Assembly (NCBI GenBank): GCA_013298375.1
Contig: JAAFHM010000225.1
Location: 1-7,603 of the forward strand
Origin: Ignavibacteria bacterium
GTDB taxonomy: Bacteria > Bacteroidota > Ignavibacteria > Kapaibacteriales > UBA4661
Length of the DNA: 7,603 bases
Direction of reading: 5' to 3'
The first letter of the stretch is position 1. Every line of letters starts with the position of its first letter. The notes under the pieces are model-generated. The model was not told the origin of the DNA and did no database searches. It saw only the letters and a program-made list of their open reading frames with translations. The position numbers were made by a program, and so were the translations under genes. Of the stretch, positions 5,619 through 7,603 are shown one piece after another.

Positions 5619-6530
5619 TTACTTATCGTTGCCAAGAATGAACGGCATACTTTTGCCACCACCGCCCATGATGATAACTTTGCTGTTTTGTGAATTTGCC
5701 AGTTCGCGTTGCGTTTTAATCATTTCGTATTGCAGCACTTTGTCCGTCAATGCCGAACTGAGAATATTCTGCGCATCGGCGATACCACGCGCTTCGACGC
5801 GCTTGAGTTCGGCTTCTTGCTTGCCTTTTTCCAAAACGTATTCCATACGTTGTGCATCTTGAATAGCAGTAATTTTGCGCTCAATACTTTCTTTGACGGA
5901 AGTTGGCAGGGTGATATTGCGCACCAAAAGCTGCTCCAAGACCAATCCACGCTCACGAAAATCTTTCTCAATACTGGCTCTGATATTCGTCTGGAACGCC
6001 TCGCGCTTGGTGGAGTAGAGTTCCACAGCGCTAAAGGCAACGGCGTTGTCGCGGACGCGGGTGCGGGTGAGCGGGCGGACAATTTTATTCTCAAAATCTT
6101 CGCCGATTTCACGGATAATACGCGGCGCATCTTGGGGCTGAACGCGGTACAGCACCGTCATATCTATCGCTACTTCCAGTCCGTCTGCTGCTAGAACACG
6201 AATCGCATCGTCTCCGGCTTTTTGCCCTTCATCGGTAATAGCCGACATGGTGTAATTTTTTGTTTGTGTCGAAATTTCAATCACTTGCGCAAGAGGATTG
6301 ACAATACTCAGACCTTCGTACAGTACATTATCCTGCACCTTGCCAAAGACTTTTTGTACGCCAATATGTCCCGCGTCAATCTGCCGAAATGTTGCTGTGC
6401 CAGAGCCAAGAAAGGCAATAACTACGCCAACCAACGCCAGTATCCACCGCAGTTTGCGAAGGTTTTCATTGAAACCGCCCAAAATAAACCCAAGCAGCGC
6501 AATAATAATGCCGACAATGAGTAAAAACAT
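5619..6530 (-). CDS. SPFH/band 7 (prohibitin-family) membrane protein
   Basis: Member of the stomatin/prohibitin/flotillin/HflK-C superfamily, which forms membrane-bound oligomers that organise microdomains and often modulate membrane proteases; the partner here is unknown. The ATG at 6530 is chosen because AGGAG lies 7 bp upstream; a TTG at 6548 would add six residues but places that AGGAG inside the gene. With this start the protein has 303 residues. Two hydrophobic segments (about 2-19 and 29-44) are followed by a typical SPFH start (HIGVQKVFGKV, 55-65; EGLSIVNPLAQVIEIS, 72-87) and a band 7 domain to about residue 210. A charged helix likely to form coiled coil follows (about 215-265), then a short Gly-rich tail IIMGGGGKSMPF. 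HflK and HflC usually have one N-terminal span, so the N-terminal two-span hairpin is a little unusual. It sits 48 bp after the BatE-like gene and 76 bp before the FKBP gene on the same strand, suggesting one envelope-related transcript. Confidence 0.92.
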   Translation of the reverse strand: MFLLIVGIIIALLGFILGGFNENLRKLRWILALVGVVIAFLGSGTATFRQIDAGHIGVQKVFGKVQDNVLYEGLSIVNPLAQVIEISTQTKNYTMSAITDEGQKAGDDAIRVLAADGLEVAIDMTVLYRVQPQDAPRIIREIGEDFENKIVRPLTRTRVRDNAVAFSAVELYSTKREAFQTNIRASIEKDFRERGLVLEQLLVRNITLPTSVKESIERKITAIQDAQRMEYVLEKGKQEAELKRVEARGIADAQNILSSALTDKVLQYEMIKTQRELANSQNSKVIIMGGGGKSMPFILGNDK

Positions 6531-6537
6531 CAGCGTT

Positions 6538-6542
6538 CTCCT
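6538..6542 (-). promoter_or_regulatory. Shine-Dalgarno AGGAG deciding the prohibitin start
   Basis: Minus-strand AGGAG, 7 bp before the ATG at 6530. It favours this ATG over the TTG at 6548, which has no such sequence upstream. It is the best Shine-Dalgarno in the window. Confidence 0.65.
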
Positions 6543-6578
6543 ATACAATGGTTGAAAAACGACATTTTTAGCAGAAGT

Positions 6579-7364
6579 TTAGATAATCCGCATCGTGTTC
6601 ATCCGCATCCAGCCTACGCTTCCGTCGGCAATGCGTACTTTGCACCATTCGCCGTCGGTGCCTAAGACATCAATTTTTGTTCCTTCGTGCAGGACGAAAA
6701 GGTCTTTGGATTCTTCTTGCGGTTCGCTTTTGATAACGACGCTGCTGGCAAAAACAATGGCACTCGTCGCTTTATTCTGCTGTTGAAAGGCAAAGGTAAA
6801 CATCAACACGGCAAAAAATACGAGAATCATGCCCGTTGCAAAAAGTGCTTTTTTGAGCGACGGCGACCGTACAATAAAAAACAATGCCGCAGCAATAATA
6901 AATAGCCACACTAAAACCACACCGACCAGACTCCATGCGCTTGGTGTGGCAAGTGCCACGAATAATCGCCACCATTTAATGATGAAAAACTGCGGTGCTG
7001 GGTCAATTTTATCGGTAATACGGCTTTGTGCGAGGGCTAGATTGAAATCAATGTCTTCATCGGTCGGATCGAGGCGCTGCGCCCGCTCGTAATTGAGAAT
7101 GGCGGCAGCCATATTGCCGAGCTTGTAATAGCAATTACCGAGATTAAAATAAACTTCTTCCGCTTCAACACCTGAGGCAAGAATTTCTTCATACATTTGC
7201 GCTGCTCGTTGGTAATCGGCATTTTTGTACGTGTCGTTTGCTCGGGCGAATGAACGTTCAGGGCTTTGCGCCGAAAGAGTGTACGCCGATAGGACAGTAA
7301 TGCTGAATGCCAGCAACACTGCTCCGAGATAGATAATACCACGATGGAGCCTACGACTATTCAT
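6579..7364 (-). CDS. BatE-like protein: TPR repeats, two membrane spans, C-terminal SH3 domain
   Basis: Encodes 261 residues with the domain order of BatE, a component of the Bacteroides aerotolerance (Bat) group. The N-terminus is basic then hydrophobic (10-32, ending in LSAQS), a signal peptide or anchor. Residues 36-67 and 69-102 form two TPR units (YFNLGNCYYKLGNMAAAILN is a typical repeat core), followed by the conserved bridge ITDKIDPAPQFFIIKWW (116-132). Two strong membrane spans follow at about 145-166 and 172-193. Residues 200-261 resemble a bacterial SH3 domain (EGTKIDVLGTDGEWCKVR and SVGWMRMNTMRII). TPR and SH3 parts probably face the periplasm and bind protein or wall partners; this is inference. 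BatE normally accompanies batA-D and a MoxR ATPase, but here it is followed by prohibitin and FKBP genes, so the symbol is withheld. The ATG at 7364 is the first start giving the signal; no Shine-Dalgarno is visible. A TGTACA-18 bp-TATAGC pair upstream is a weak promoter candidate. Confidence 0.88.
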   Translation of the reverse strand: MNSRRLHRGIIYLGAVLLAFSITVLSAYTLSAQSPERSFARANDTYKNADYQRAAQMYEEILASGVEAEEVYFNLGNCYYKLGNMAAAILNYERAQRLDPTDEDIDFNLALAQSRITDKIDPAPQFFIIKWWRLFVALATPSAWSLVGVVLVWLFIIAAALFFIVRSPSLKKALFATGMILVFFAVLMFTFAFQQQNKATSAIVFASSVVIKSEPQEESKDLFVLHEGTKIDVLGTDGEWCKVRIADGSVGWMRMNTMRII

Positions 7365-7392
7365 GCGAAAACAAGAAATAACAAAAAGAACC

Positions 7393-7422
7393 GCTATACA
7401 ACAAGAGAGAGGTTTTTGTACA
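7393..7422 (-). promoter_or_regulatory. Weak promoter candidate for the BatE-like/prohibitin/FKBP transcript
   Basis: On the minus strand TGTACA (7422-7417) and TATAGC (7398-7393) are separated by 18 bp, each matching four of six bases of the classical -35 and -10 boxes. The -10 lies about 28 bp before the ATG at 7364. Position is right for a divergent promoter, but the match is weak and could be chance. Confidence 0.25.
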
Positions 7423-7461
7423 GCCTACTAAGTTACGGAAAAAACACGAAAAAAGGAAATC

Positions 7462-7482
7462 GCCCTGAAAAAGTCTTAGGGC
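7462..7482. other. Inverted repeat in the divergent intergenic region
   Basis: GCCCTGA (7462-7468) and TTAGGGC (7476-7482) can form a 7-bp stem, including one G-U pair, around a 7-base loop. It sits in the 210-bp gap between two divergently oriented starts (7364 minus, 7575 plus). A T-rich run follows it on the minus strand (TTTCCTTTTTT). It could be an operator-like site or a weak terminator, and nothing in the sequence decides which. Confidence 0.25.
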
Positions 7483-7543
7483 AATCGCATGAAAAAGGTA
7501 GGAAAAAGGGCTGATAATACGGAAATTTGTTCTTCTAGCCAAG

Positions 7544-7574
7544 CACTATTTCATCATTATTTTCGCTCTTTCTC
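7544..7574 (+). promoter_or_regulatory. Leader element before the right-edge gene (CACTATTTCATCATTAT type)
   Basis: CACTATTTCATCATTATTTT begins 31 bases before the ATG at 7575 and ends in a pyrimidine-rich GCTCTTTCTC with no Shine-Dalgarno. It closely resembles the leader of menG (CACTAT/CATCATTAT) and that of the FKBP gene. The similarity is part of the reason for believing that a real gene starts at 7575. Confidence 0.25.
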
Positions 7575-7603
7575 ATGCCGAAACTCTCACTCCAAGAAGC
7601 CTT
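7575..7603 (+). CDS. Start of an unidentified gene, truncated by the window edge
   Basis: An ATG at 7575 opens a frame, MPKLSLQEA, that runs to the end of the window. Only nine full codons are visible, so no family can be named. Support comes from context: a 210-bp gap upstream, divergent orientation to the BatE-like gene, and a leader like those before menG and FKBP. There is no Shine-Dalgarno, as for most plus-strand genes here. Confidence 0.45.

Noticed and set aside
5543..5662. Forty-residue N-terminal extension of the FKBP protein
   Set aside because: It would overlap the prohibitin C-terminus and bury the lipoprotein signal; the GGAG before 5542 supports the shorter form.
5709..6194. 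Plus-strand open frame of 161 codons inside the prohibitin gene
   Set aside because: It is fully antisense to a strongly conserved SPFH gene, has no recognisable domain, and is the longest of several such shadows on that strand.
7357..7542. Minus-strand open frame of 61 codons upstream of the BatE-like gene
   Set aside because: Its Phe/Ser/Leu-rich translation comes from A-rich intergenic DNA, it lacks a ribosome-binding site, and it overlaps the better-supported start at 7364.
1..7603. Search for CRISPR arrays, tRNA genes, transposon ends and phage attachment sites
   Set aside because: No regularly spaced repeats, cloverleaf-like sequences, transposase motifs or duplicated tRNA ends were visible by eye.

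Overview
The window looks like bacterial chromosome from the Bacteroidota/Chlorobiota (FCB) side of the tree. That placement is an inference. It rests on a BatE-like TPR/double-membrane-span/SH3 protein, a YciH-type SUI1 factor, a FkpA/Mip-like FKBP lipoprotein, and start sites that mostly lack a clear Shine-Dalgarno sequence. No rRNA, tRNA, CRISPR array or insertion sequence is visible. The window holds nine well-supported coding regions and one probable gene cut by the right edge.

Plus strand, left part (1-2738). A gene truncated by the left edge encodes a protein with a PD-(D/E)xK nuclease-like core. It is noticeably AT-richer than its neighbours, which suggests an acquired restriction endonuclease. 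After a 170-bp gap come three closely spaced housekeeping genes: menG/ubiE (quinone C-methyltransferase), a yciH/SUI1 translation factor, and hisA (histidine biosynthesis). The gaps between these three are 31 and 23 bp. They are probably cotranscribed although their functions are unrelated. No other his gene is present.

Minus strand, middle (2800-4673). This is a two-gene unit: a class V PLP aminotransferase of the alanine/serine-glyoxylate type, then a short-chain dehydrogenase starting 2 bp after its stop. It converges on hisA. A promoter-like TATAAT lies just upstream of the aminotransferase.

Minus strand, right part (4774-7364). This is an envelope-flavoured set: a BatE-like TPR/SH3 membrane protein, a two-span SPFH/prohibitin protein, and an FKBP-type prolyl isomerase with a lipoprotein signal. 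It ends in a perfect 14-bp-stem hairpin with a U-tract that separates it from the aminotransferase unit. A divergent plus-strand gene begins at 7575 and runs off the window.

Most of the window is ordinary chromosome. The points that most deserve a second look are: the AT-rich nuclease-like gene at the left edge; a recurring CACTWT/TCATTAT-type leader at nearly constant distance (28-31 nt) from several start codons; an open frame that follows the nuclease stop and ends in an ATGA overlap with menG; and a BatE-like protein sitting with prohibitin and FKBP instead of in a visible bat operon. I saw no convincing new multi-gene system inside these 7.6 kb. If one exists, it would most likely involve the truncated left-edge gene and its unseen upstream neighbours.
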